Shown: in pieces, positions 26,294 through 38,916 of the stretch
How positions within the stretch are numbered: position 1 is the stretch's first letter
Layout of the letters: every line of letters starts with the position of its first letter
DNA from: Asticcacaulis sp. ZE23SCel15
GTDB taxonomy: Bacteria > Pseudomonadota > Alphaproteobacteria > Caulobacterales > Caulobacteraceae
Assembly (NCBI RefSeq): GCF_030505395.1
Contig: NZ_CP130044.1
Coordinates: 853,001 to 917,000, forward strand
Direction of reading: 5' to 3'
Length of the DNA: 64,000 bases
The notes under the pieces: model-generated
The model's database searches: none
Seen by the model: the letters and a program-made list of their open reading frames with translations, nothing else
What the model was told of the DNA's origin: nothing
Made by a program: the position numbers and the translations under genes

Positions 26294-27427
26294 ATGATGC
26301 GCAACCCACCCCGTCAGCTTAAACCCGCAAGTGTTGCGGCTTTGATCGTTACGGGGCTATTGTGCCTGACCGGACCGGTAACCAGCCAGTCAAAACCCCC
26401 GCTATCCAAACAGGCGCAGGCCGAACTTGACGCCATCGATGCCCGCCTGACCGCCGCTGAGCGTACGACCGACACGCGCCGCGCCTCGGCCCGTCAGATC
26501 GCCTCAGAGATAGAAAAACTGCGCGAACAGATCGTCGCTATTTCCCGCCAGCAGGGCGCTTCCGAAAAACGCAGCGCCATCTATCGCGCCAAGCTTGAGA
26601 CCCTCAATCAGATGGAGGCCGACCTGACCCGCAGGCTAGGGGCGGTACGGGCCAAGCAGTCGCGGCTGCTGTCAGCCCTGCAACTCTATTCGCGCAATCC
26701 GCCACCGGCGATTTTCGTGTCCTCACGCCGCGCCAATGACGCCGTGGTCGCCGCCATCATCATGAAGGAAATTACGCCGGAGCTGAAACTGCGCGCTGCC
26801 AAACTGTCCGAACAGAACAAAACCCTGATCAACGTCAGGCGGGCCGCCGCCCTGCAATCAGAAGCCCTGTTCGTGTCGGAAAGCGACGTGTCGGAACAGC
26901 AGGCTAAAATCGAGGCGCTAATCGCGGAAAAATACGATCTGGAAGACCAGCTTTTACGCGAAGCCGATGCGGCGGAACGTCAGGCCATGTTGCTGAAAAG
27001 CCAGTCCGACCGCCTGCGCGGTAATCTGCCGCTCAAGGGCCTGTTGGGGGCAACAAAAGATACCCGCCTCAAAGCTCCGCTGCTGGGGCGCAAGGTCGGC
27101 GATTTCGGCGTGGACGGCAGCCGCGGCCTGACGCTGGAATCGGCGCCCGGGGCGCAGGTAACCGCCCCCAGCAATGGTACCGTCGAATATGCCGGACCGC
27201 TCGATACCTATGGGCAGGTGGTGATCGTGCGCACCGGCGCGGATGAGCGGATCGTCCTGACCGGCCTTGGGCGGGTCTATGTCGATGCAGGCCAGACCGT
27301 GATCGCAGGTGAGCCAGTCGGGCGCATGCCCAATCTGTCGTCAAAAAAGACAGAACTTTATCTTGAGCTGCGCCGCGGCGAGGTGCCGGTTAACCCCAAT
27401 GCGCGCTTTGATCTGGCGGCATCTTGA
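26294..27427 (+). CDS. EnvC-like murein hydrolase activator (degenerate LytM domain)
   Basis: 377 residues: signal sequence or anchor (about 15-33), long coiled coil (about 38-250) and a C-terminal M23/LytM fold (about 265-372). The LytM zinc ligands are missing: the usual HxxxD region reads VGDFGVDGSRG, and the HxH position reads LTGLGRV. This matches EnvC/NlpD-type proteins, which do not cut peptidoglycan themselves but activate amidases during division. Upstream neighbour of ctpA, as is usual in alphaproteobacteria. Confidence 0.85.
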   Translation: MMRNPPRQLKPASVAALIVTGLLCLTGPVTSQSKPPLSKQAQAELDAIDARLTAAERTTDTRRASARQIASEIEKLREQIVAISRQQGASEKRSAIYRAKLETLNQMEADLTRRLGAVRAKQSRLLSALQLYSRNPPPAIFVSSRRANDAVVAAIIMKEITPELKLRAAKLSEQNKTLINVRRAAALQSEALFVSESDVSEQQAKIEALIAEKYDLEDQLLREADAAERQAMLLKSQSDRLRGNLPLKGLLGATKDTRLKAPLLGRKVGDFGVDGSRGLTLESAPGAQVTAPSNGTVEYAGPLDTYGQVVIVRTGADERIVLTGLGRVYVDAGQTVIAGEPVGRMPNLSSKKTELYLELRRGEVPVNPNARFDLAAS

Positions 27428-27576
27428 GCGTTAACCGCCTGTTTGCCTCTGTTACGCCATAGTTGCATGTCTGGATAATTTTACGGTCACCCGCCTCGCC
27501 CCCTTGTAAATTATGGCAAGGCTCGTAACCTATGATGTTAGGCCAGTTGCGGCATATCTTTGTTTGGACAGCGTTT

Positions 27577-29061
27577 ATGAAGAAGTTTTTGACGGGTGGC
27601 GTTGCGGCACTGGCCTTGGGGGTTGGTGCTATGGCCTATGCCAACCAGCCGGTGTTCTCGCCAAAATCCGACACCTATGAGATGCTGGAGCTGTTTGGCG
27701 ATGTGCTCGCCCTCGTTCAGCAGAACTATGTGGTCGAAACCGACGACAAAAAACTGATCGAAGCCGCCCTTGAGGGCATGCTGTCCTCGCTCGATCCCCA
27801 CTCGAATTATCTGCCCGCCGAAGATTTTACCGACCTTAAGGAAAAGACACGCGGCTCCTACGGCGGTCTTGGCCTTGAGGTCCAATCCGAAGACGGCGCG
27901 GTCAAGGTCGTAACGCCGATGGACGACACCCCGGCCAGCAAGGCCGGGATCATGTCCGGCGACTATATCACCGCCATCAACGGCACCTCGATCCTGGGGC
28001 AGCGTCTCAATGACGCGGTTTCCCAGATGAAGGGTGAACCTAAGACCAACATCACCATCACCATCGTTCGCGAAGGCCGCGATGAGCCGTTTGATGTGAC
28101 CCTGACGCGTGAGATTATCAACGTCAAATCGGTCAAGGCCCGCATGGAGGGGGATTTCGGTTACCTGCGCATTTCGTCCTTCAATGAAAACACCGCCAAG
28201 GAAGCCCGCGACGCCCTGACCGAGCTTAAGGCCAAGCATAAGCTCAAAGGTCTGGTGCTTGATCTGCGTAACAATCCGGGCGGCCTGCTCGATCAGTCCG
28301 TAGGCGTCGCCGACATGTTCCTTGAAGGCGGCGAAGTCGTCTCCCAACGCGGGCGCGACACGTCTGACATCGTGCGTTATCACGCCAAAAAGGGCGACAT
28401 GATGAAGGGTCTGCCCATCGTCGTGCTGACCAATCCGGGCTCGGCCTCAGCGGCGGAAATCGTTGCCGGTGCCTTGCAGGATCAAAAACGCGCCTCGATC
28501 GTAGGCCTGACCACCTTCGGTAAGGGTTCGGTCCAGAGCGTAATGGATCTGGGCGAAGGCCGCGCCGTCAAGCTGACCATCGCTCGCTATTTCACCCCAT
28601 CAGGCCGTTCGATCCAGAAAACCGGCATCGAGCCGGATCTTGAGGTCGCGCAATCTCAGGAGCAGGCCAAGATTATCGCCTCTTCGGCTTTCCAATATTC
28701 CGAAGCCGCCTATAAGAACGCGCTTGATGCCGACGAAGGCAAGGCCCGCCGCGAAAAGCACGAGGTCTCCGAGGTGCCGCCAGAGGATTATGATACCAAG
28801 GCCGGTGATTTCCAATTGGCCCGCGCCCTTGATGTTCTGGGCTATAATGGCGATGTCAAAATGGCCGCAGCCCACCCACGCGGTAAGGCCTATGCCGCCG
28901 CCGCAGACGCCAAGCCCGGCTCGCGTTTCGAGAAGAAGATGCAAGCCAAGGCCGCCGCCGCCAAAGATCCGGTGAAGACCACGCCTGCAACGCCCGTAGC
29001 CCCGGCCAAGCCACCGGAAACACCCGCTGAACCGGCTAAACCCGCCACGCCGAAACCCTGA
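27577..29061 (+). CDS. ctpA: S41-family carboxy-terminal processing protease CtpA
   Basis: 494 residues from the ATG at 27577. Signal peptide about 1-22, PDZ domain about 95-180 (GSYGGLGLEV, KAGIMSGDYITAING), then the peptidase core with Ser291 in NPGSASAAEI and Lys316 in TFGKGSVQ, spaced 25 residues apart as in E. coli Prc. The tail from about 450 is Ala/Pro/Lys-rich and probably disordered. Periplasmic Ser-Lys protease. Follows envC and ends in a strong terminator. Confidence 0.95.
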   Translation: MKKFLTGGVAALALGVGAMAYANQPVFSPKSDTYEMLELFGDVLALVQQNYVVETDDKKLIEAALEGMLSSLDPHSNYLPAEDFTDLKEKTRGSYGGLGLEVQSEDGAVKVVTPMDDTPASKAGIMSGDYITAINGTSILGQRLNDAVSQMKGEPKTNITITIVREGRDEPFDVTLTREIINVKSVKARMEGDFGYLRISSFNENTAKEARDALTELKAKHKLKGLVLDLRNNPGGLLDQSVGVADMFLEGGEVVSQRGRDTSDIVRYHAKKGDMMKGLPIVVLTNPGSASAAEIVAGALQDQKRASIVGLTTFGKGSVQSVMDLGEGRAVKLTIARYFTPSGRSIQKTGIEPDLEVAQSQEQAKIIASSAFQYSEAAYKNALDADEGKARREKHEVSEVPPEDYDTKAGDFQLARALDVLGYNGDVKMAAAHPRGKAYAAAADAKPGSRFEKKMQAKAAAAKDPVKTTPATPVAPAKPPETPAEPAKPATPKP

Positions 29062-29098
29062 CAAATTTAACTTTCGTTAGTCTTTGTTAACTGTAAGT

Positions 29099-29140
29099 CG
29101 CGCATATTAGGTCAATGATCTAATATGCGCGTTTGTTTTT
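29099..29140 (+). terminator. Rho-independent terminator of ctpA
   Basis: CGCGCATATTAG (29099-29110) pairs perfectly with CTAATATGCGCG (29120-29131) over a 9-nt loop and is followed by TTTGTTTTT. Confidence 0.8.
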
Positions 29141-29164
29141 ACGACGCGCTTTCGGGTACGTCAG

Positions 29165-30388
29165 ATGTTCGCTAAATTTAAGGCCACAAGCGCAGCGGCA
29201 GGTTCGGTGTTCGGTAAGACACCGGCCAAACCCGGCCTTGACCTTAAGACCAGGCTGGCTCCTGTTCTGGCCACACTCAGTAAACCCTATGTGGCCCCAA
29301 GCCTGGCGCTTATGGTGTTTCTGGGGTTAGGTGCCACCTTTATCGGTCTGTCATCAGACCCGGACGCAGGATCACCCACCATCCGCGTTAAAATGTCGAA
29401 AGAAAAACCGGCCACCGCTGCGGTTACGACGGATGTACCCGTAGCCCCATCCGGGGCTGATGCCTTTACCATCGATTCTCTGGGTCTGTTTGCCGATGCC
29501 CCCGTGGGCATGCTGGACGCCAATGGTCAGCCGGTGGATAACCGCGCGGTCATTACCTTGCCCGGTGGCGATGGCGGCACGGCCAATGCGCCGAAACTGA
29601 GCGCCCAGCCTCTGCCGCCCGCACCGATTACGGGTTTGTCGCAACCGTCGCCGCAAGGGCCGCTGCCAGCCATCGGGCCGAATGGTCAGACCCCGGCTCA
29701 GGCCTATGCCCGTCCGTTCCGCAGCGATGGTCGCCCGATGGTCGCCCTGATCGTGGGTGGACTGGGCATCAATCCCGCCACCACAAAGGCCGCGATTGAG
29801 CAATTGCCAGCCGATGTGACCTTAAGCTTTGTGCCCTACGCCGATAATCTTCAGACCTGGATTGATCTGGCGCGCGCGCAGGGCCACGAAGTTCTGATCG
29901 AAATCCCGATGCAGCCCGTCAACTATCCCGATAATGATACCGGCCCCGATACCCTTTTGATCAATACCCGCGCCGACGACCTTAATCTGCGCCTGAACCG
30001 GGTGTTGGGCCGCGCCACAGGCTATTTTGGCGTCACCAATTATCAGGGCAGCGCCTTCCTGAAAGATCGCACCGGTGTCGGCGCCCTGACCGGCAGCCTT
30101 CGCGCACGGGGCCTTGCCTTCATTGATGATGGTCAGGGCCGCGCTATTGACGGTGCCGCCGCCACCATGCCGCGCGCCAGTGCCGACCGCATCATCGATC
30201 AGTCCCTGACCGCCGCCGCCATTCAGGCGCAACTGGCAGGGTTAGAGACCGCCGCCAAAAGCCGTGGACAGGCGCTGGGCACCGGCTTTGCCTATCCGGT
30301 GACGGTGTCTACGGCGATTAAGTGGACGCAAACGCTCAATCAAAAAGGGCTGCAACTGGCGCCCGCTTCGGCTATAACGCGCCGATGA
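29165..30388 (+). CDS. Divergent polysaccharide deacetylase family protein (YibQ-like)
   Basis: 407 residues. One membrane helix (about 45-62, ALMVFLGLGATFIGL), a Pro/Ala-rich periplasmic linker (about 65-185), then a divergent polysaccharide-deacetylase domain (about 190-400) with MVALIVGGLGINPATT, VLIEIPMQPVNYPDN and FIDDGQ. This family, common next to ctpA and rppH, has lost most metal ligands of true deacetylases and its activity is unproven. The stop overlaps the rppH ATG. Confidence 0.88.
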   Translation: MFAKFKATSAAAGSVFGKTPAKPGLDLKTRLAPVLATLSKPYVAPSLALMVFLGLGATFIGLSSDPDAGSPTIRVKMSKEKPATAAVTTDVPVAPSGADAFTIDSLGLFADAPVGMLDANGQPVDNRAVITLPGGDGGTANAPKLSAQPLPPAPITGLSQPSPQGPLPAIGPNGQTPAQAYARPFRSDGRPMVALIVGGLGINPATTKAAIEQLPADVTLSFVPYADNLQTWIDLARAQGHEVLIEIPMQPVNYPDNDTGPDTLLINTRADDLNLRLNRVLGRATGYFGVTNYQGSAFLKDRTGVGALTGSLRARGLAFIDDGQGRAIDGAAATMPRASADRIIDQSLTAAAIQAQLAGLETAAKSRGQALGTGFAYPVTVSTAIKWTQTLNQKGLQLAPASAITRR

Positions 30389-30867
30389 ATGAAGATCATC
30401 TGAAAGCTTACCGCCCCAATGTCGGCATTGTGGTGGTCAATCGTGACGGCAAGGTATGGCTGGGCCATCGCTTTGGCATGACCGGCGCCTATGTCTGGCA
30501 GTTTCCGCAAGGCGGGGTCGATGACGGCGAAGAGCTGGAGCCCGCCGCCAAGCGCGAGCTTTATGAAGAAACCGGCATGACCTCGGTCGAACTGATCGGC
30601 CGCACGCAGGATTGGGTCATCTATGACTTCCCGCCCGAAGTGCTGGCGCAAAAAAAGATCGGCCGCAATTTCAGGGGCCAGAAGCAAATATGGTTCGCCT
30701 ACCGCTTTTTAGGCGACGACGCCGAGATAAACCTGCATGCCCACGGTGAGCAGGAATTTGAGGCCTGGGAATGGTGTGATTTGAGTGAGGTCATGGACCG
30801 GGTCGTGTCGTTCAAACGCGAGTCTTACCGCGTCGTGATCGACACGTTCAGGCCGCTTATTCGTTAG
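30385..30867 (+). CDS. rppH: RNA pyrophosphohydrolase
   Basis: 160 residues; Nudix box at about 43-65 (GGVDDGEELEPAAKREL followed by YEETGM). N-terminal YRPNVGIVVVN and IWFAYRFLGDD are typical of RppH, which removes pyrophosphate from mRNA 5' ends before decay. The ATG overlaps the upstream stop (ATGA). Its TAG shares bases with the TAA of the convergent glycoside-hydrolase-like gene. Confidence 0.95.
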   Translation: MNEDHLKAYRPNVGIVVVNRDGKVWLGHRFGMTGAYVWQFPQGGVDDGEELEPAAKRELYEETGMTSVELIGRTQDWVIYDFPPEVLAQKKIGRNFRGQKQIWFAYRFLGDDAEINLHAHGEQEFEAWEWCDLSEVMDRVVSFKRESYRVVIDTFRPLIR

Positions 30868-32121
30868 CGCGTAAATTCCAAAATCACGGGATAATCCGGC
30901 ACGCCTACGGTCACCTGCCCTTCGCCGCCATAGGTCTTGACCGGCGCATCACTGATGAGCGGATCATAGAGCGCGCGGGCCTTGGCCCCAACCGGCAGTT
31001 TGATCGCTAAAGGCACCGTTGGATTGTCTTTACGCTCACCGGCCTCACGCACCCAGATTTGGGTTTCGCGCCAGATCACCAGTTGCGTCACCCCATCCGC
31101 CTTCTCCAGCGCCAATGCAAACGTCCCTGCTGGCAAGGTCAGTCCGACCTCAAGCGGGCGCGGCGTGAAGTCTTTGGCGTCGCCCGCCTTGTCCTCGATG
31201 ATGCGGATCAGGTTGCGCACAGCCGTCGCCGCCGGTTTGGGCTTATAGTGATAGTCGAACAGCCCAAAGTGCATTTCCCGATGCGGCTCCAGCTTTTGAT
31301 CGAGAAGCTCATATAGATATATGTTTGAGGCCCCCAGATGGTAGGCATCAAAAATGCCCATCAGCGTGCCCTTGGCCTGAGTGCGTTCATCGACCCCTAT
31401 CACCAGCCAGTCGATTTCGGGATAGGTCGCATAGCCAAATTCGGTCACCACCCACGGCTTAAGACCATTCAGGCCTTTATGCGCCCCCTCGAAATGCGGG
31501 CGGGGCGGATTGCCGTTCTGGGCGTAGACATGCTTATTGGCATAGTCGCCGCGCGGCCCCAAGGCCTGCGGCGCATCCGCACCGGTGAGATCATAGATCG
31601 GCAGAGATTTCAGGCGCTTACGCTCACGGAGCAAGCGAACGGTTTCCAGATGCGCCGCAATCGATGACGCTTCGGTACGCTGATCGCCATAGGTCACCGG
31701 CGCATGGTCGATCTCGTTAAAGCCTTCGATCGCCACGACTCCATCGGGATAGGCCCATTCGAGATTATCGATCAGATCAACGGGAATCTTTGGGTCGTAA
31801 TTAGCCCCCGGCCCTTGCCCAAAGACCAGAATGTTAAACTTCACGCCCTTTTTCATCAGGTTGGTATAGGTATTTACACCTGTGCTGCCACCCACCCACG
31901 GAAACGGCGACGAGTCACGGATCAGCTTGATGCCCAGATAGTCGAGCGCCTTATAGACCTCATCGGGCGCACGATATGACCCGTCAGTGTAGTTGATATG
32001 GGTATTGATACCTATCGAGTTCGCGCACATCCTGCGCCCGCAACGGGGTCAAGGTTTCGGCCCACGCCGGAAGCGTCGCAGCGGCCAGCAAAGCGCACAG
32101 CAGGGTCTTGATCGGTTTCAT
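30864..32121 (-). pseudogene. Secreted glycoside-hydrolase-like (TIM-barrel) protein with a frameshift after the signal peptide
   Basis: The main frame encodes a clan-A-type glycosidase fold of about 385 residues. Candidate acid/base is Glu in VAIEGFNEIDHA and nucleophile Glu in WVVTEFGYAT; a beta-sandwich-like tail follows. It opens abruptly at 32030 without a signal. A perfect signal peptide (MKPIKTLLCALLAAATLPAW, ATG at 32121) lies directly upstream in another frame. Removing one base in CGAACTCGATAGG (32020-32021) joins them as AQDVRDSIGINTHINY. So the gene is either truly broken or misread at a GANTC site. Family exactness is limited; substrate unknown. Confidence 0.78.
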
Positions 32122-32163
32122 GGTCAATAGGCCTTGTGCAGATTATACCCGCATCCAACCTGC

Positions 32164-32195
32164 CATAAAAAAAGCCCCGCCGGAAGCGAGGCTTT
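32164..32195 (-). terminator. Rho-independent terminator of the atp operon
   Basis: On the minus strand, AAAGCCTCGC pairs with GCGGGGCTTT (one U-G pair) over a 5-nt loop and runs into seven or more T. It lies 25 bp after the atpC stop. Confidence 0.85.
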
Positions 32196-32220
32196 AGAAT
32201 TACATTATGTGCCAGGCCGC

Positions 32221-32496
32221 TTAGTGCACGGTCTCGACATATTCTTCGGCATGTTCGGCCAGAATGGTCATGCCCGACGCATTGACGTCGGCAAAGCCGC
32301 CACGGACGTTAAATACCCGGCGCTTATCACCATCGAGGATCACGACAGAACCTTCGGCCAGTGTGGTCATGAACGGCGCGTGGTTAGCCAGCACACCAAA
32401 TTCGCCTTCGGTGCCGGGGGCGATGACCTGATCGACATCACCGGAAAAAAGTTCCTTTTCCGGGGTCACCAGCGAAACGTGAAGTTTGTCAGCCAT
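32221..32496 (-). CDS. atpC: ATP synthase F1 epsilon subunit, short form
   Basis: 91 residues from the ATG at 32496, preceded by an AGGAG ribosome site. LHVSLVTPEKELFSGDVDQV, GTEGEFGVLANHAPF and GFADVNASGMTILAE match the N-terminal beta-sandwich of epsilon. The C-terminal helical hairpin of the usual 130-140 residue subunit is absent, so epsilon-type autoinhibition is not expected. Last gene of atpHAGDC, separated from atpD by 153 bp carrying two hairpins. Confidence 0.95.
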   Translation of the reverse strand: MADKLHVSLVTPEKELFSGDVDQVIAPGTEGEFGVLANHAPFMTTLAEGSVVILDGDKRRVFNVRGGFADVNASGMTILAEHAEEYVETVH

Positions 32497-32549
32497 GTTG
32501 GCTTCCCTGCTCCTGCGGTTTGCTAAGGGCAAACCTCAAACAAAAATGC

Positions 32550-32586
32550 GAAACATTCCCGACGGGCCGCCCCTAGGGAATGTTTC
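32550..32586. other. Perfect hairpin in the atpD-atpC gap
   Basis: GAAACATTCCC (32550-32560) pairs with GGGAATGTTTC (32576-32586) around a GC-rich 15-nt loop. It lies 53 bp upstream of the atpC ATG on the operon transcript. Could be a processing or stability element setting atpC dose. Confidence 0.5.
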
Positions 32587-32598
32587 ACGATGCTGAAC

Positions 32599-32643
32599 CG
32601 GGCTAAAGTACACTGAGCGCAACGCGCGAAGGACTTTAACCCG
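32599..32643 (-). terminator. Copy 3 of the repeated 3' stem-loop, after atpD
   Basis: 11-bp stem (32599-32609 with 32633-32643) ending 6 bp from the atpD stop. On the minus-strand RNA, CGGGTTAAAGT pairs with ACTTTAGCCCG, where the only non-Watson-Crick pair is U-G; on the plus strand it would be a C-A mismatch. That favours function in the minus-strand RNA. Because atpC follows, it is probably a partial terminator or processing site. Confidence 0.55.
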
Positions 32644-32649
32644 AAGTTC

Positions 32650-34987
<2,338 letters not shown>

Positions 34988-35070
34988 TGGAACTCCTCTC
35001 ATTCGAAAAACAAGTTTTTCGAATGGGTTTATCTTGTTAGACAAGACCTGAGCCAGCTCAGGTCTTGGGT

Positions 35071-37163
<2,093 letters not shown>

Positions 37164-37465
37164 AGCTCATCCAAAAGATTTAATTATAAAGCACACGGAC
37201 ACCGCTACACAGATGGCGTTCTCATGGCGTGGATCGCGGCCTATTAGCATGCGACTTTGCGCATCGCAACCAAGCAAAACCGCATTGCCTGAAAAAATCT
37301 CGACACAATTCCCAAACAAAACCACTATGGGTGCATTGCACTACAGTATAATTGCCCTATTTAAGAATCTTATGTGCGGCGGGTGGCTGTATGACAGCGT
37401 TTACCGCAACTGGCACAGTTCTTTATTCATGGCATCCGATGCGATGCAAGGGGAGATAAATTCTA
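37164..37465. other. 302-bp intergenic region between atpH and terC
   Basis: Divergent control region. It holds the atp -10 candidate at 37183-37188 and, just before terC, an AGGGGAG ribosome site. TGGCAC at about 37411 is followed by a poor TTGCA half, so a sigma-54 promoter is not claimed. No gene seen. Confidence 0.5.
37183..37188 (-). promoter_or_regulatory. Candidate -10 box of the atpHAGDC promoter
   Basis: A perfect TATAAT on the minus strand 20 bp upstream of the atpH GTG. The -35 at the 17-bp position is TGTGTA, a poor match. The resulting leader would be very short. Confidence 0.4.
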
Positions 37466-38216
37466 ATGGACCAGATTCTGGCCCTGTTTGCTGATCCCGC
37501 CGTTTGGGCGGCGCTCGTTACACTTATCGTGATGGAAGTCGTCCTTGGGATCGACAATCTCATCTTCATTTCCATCCTGACCAACAAACTGCCCGAAGCC
37601 CAGCGCGCCCGCGCCCGCGCTATCGGTATTGGCGGCGCCTTGGTTATGCGCATCCTGCTGCTGTTCACCCTGTCGTGGATCGTTGCGCTGAAAGAGCCGG
37701 TAATCAGTCTGATGGATAAGGGCTTTTCCTGGCGCGATATCATCCTGATCGTGGGCGGCCTGTTCCTGGTCTATAAGGCCACCAAGGAAATCAACCACGC
37801 CACCGAAGCCCATGCGCCAGGCGATGCCTCGGAAACAAAAGACACGCCTAAGCCGGTGACGAGCAATATCGCCGCCGCCATCGCCCAGATCTTACTGCTC
37901 GATCTGGTGTTTTCGATCGAACTCGATCCTGACCGCCGTCGGTATGACCGATCACCTGCCCATCATGGTCATAGCCGTGATGTTCGCAGTGTTTGTAATG
38001 TTCGTGGCCTCTGGTCCTATCGCCAACTTCATAGCCAAGCATCCGTCGATTGTTATGCTGGCGCTGGGCTTCCTGCTGATGATCGGTATGGTGCTGATTG
38101 CCGAAGGTTTCGGGGCCCACATCGAAAAAGGCTATATCTATGCCGCCATGGGGTTCTCGGCCTTTGTCGAGTTCCTGCAAATGTTCCGGCGCAAGAAATC
38201 CGGCACGGCGCATTAA
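37466..38216 (+). pseudogene. TerC-family integral membrane protein with a frameshift
   Basis: First part: DQILALFADPAVWAALVTLI, EVVLGIDNLIFISILTNKLP, membrane helices and the TerC aspartate motif GIDNL, up to LLDLVFSIE. The protein resumes in a second frame as [20 protein letters not shown] and [20 protein letters not shown]. Removing one A from GATCGAACTCGATCC (37920-37921) gives [18 protein letters not shown], the exact TerC consensus, and a 249-residue protein of normal length. Proteins of this family are linked to metal export (for example manganese). Probably a functional gene misread at a GANTC site, or a true recent frameshift. Confidence 0.85.
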
Positions 38217-38240
38217 AATACGCAAACCAGCCTGAGCTTT

Positions 38241-38270
38241 ACGCCCCCGTTATCAAACGGGGGCGTTTTT
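38241..38270 (+). terminator. Rho-independent terminator of terC
   Basis: ACGCCCCCGTT-ATCA-AACGGGGGCGT followed by TTTT; a perfect 11-bp stem 24 bp after the stop. Confidence 0.9.
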
Positions 38271-38283
38271 ATGAGAGGGACAG

Positions 38284-38916
38284 ATGTGCGGACGCTTTAA
38301 ACGCCACAGCAAATTCTGGGATCGCATCTTTGAGATCCTCAGCATGACCGCGCCCGCCCCAGACGTGAGCGGCGGTGATGAGATCCGCCCCACCGACCTT
38401 TATCCGATTATCGGCGCGCGCCCGGAGGGTTATGCCTTAGGGCCCGCCCGCTGGAGTCTTATTCCGCGCAGCCACACCGGCCCGGTCAAAGCGTTTAAAC
38501 TCGCGACCTTTAATGCGCGTATCGAGACCGCCGCCACATCAAAGGTGTTTGCAACGCCGTGGCGCAAGCGCCATTGCCTTATACCCGCCGACGCCTTTTG
38601 GGAATGGTCAGGCGACAAGGGCCAGAAGCAAAAATGGCAGATCACCCGCGCCGATAATCACCCACTGATGTTTGCAGGGCTGTGGGATCGCTCCGAAACC
38701 GCCGATGGCCCCGTCACCAGCTTTACGATCCTGACCCGTCCGGCCGGTGAAGACATGGCCCCCATCCATACCCGTGAGCCGGTCATTCTGCATCCTGACC
38801 AATGGCGGGGCTGGCTCGATCTTAACCCCCTGCCCGGTCTGACCGAACCGGCCCCAATCAGCACCTTTCGTACTCAGGCGATCCCGCCAGAGCCCCGCAC
38901 AGGCTCGCTTCTATAG
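38284..38916 (+). CDS. SOS-response-associated peptidase (SRAP, YedK/HMCES-like)
   Basis: 210 residues beginning MCGRF, so Cys2 becomes the catalytic N-terminal cysteine that forms a thiazolidine link with abasic sites in single-stranded DNA. FNARIET, RHCLIPADAFWEW and the active-site His in MAPIHTREPVIL (family more often IHxRMP) are present. Protects abasic DNA at forks. The 3' end overlaps the convergent priA end by 6 bp. Confidence 0.93.
   Translation: MCGRFKRHSKFWDRIFEILSMTAPAPDVSGGDEIRPTDLYPIIGARPEGYALGPARWSLIPRSHTGPVKAFKLATFNARIETAATSKVFATPWRKRHCLIPADAFWEWSGDKGQKQKWQITRADNHPLMFAGLWDRSETADGPVTSFTILTRPAGEDMAPIHTREPVILHPDQWRGWLDLNPLPGLTEPAPISTFRTQAIPPEPRTGSLL

Noticed and set aside
37411-37426. 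Possible sigma-54 promoter (TGGCAC) before terC
   Set aside because: The second half reads TTTAT instead of TTGCA; match too weak.
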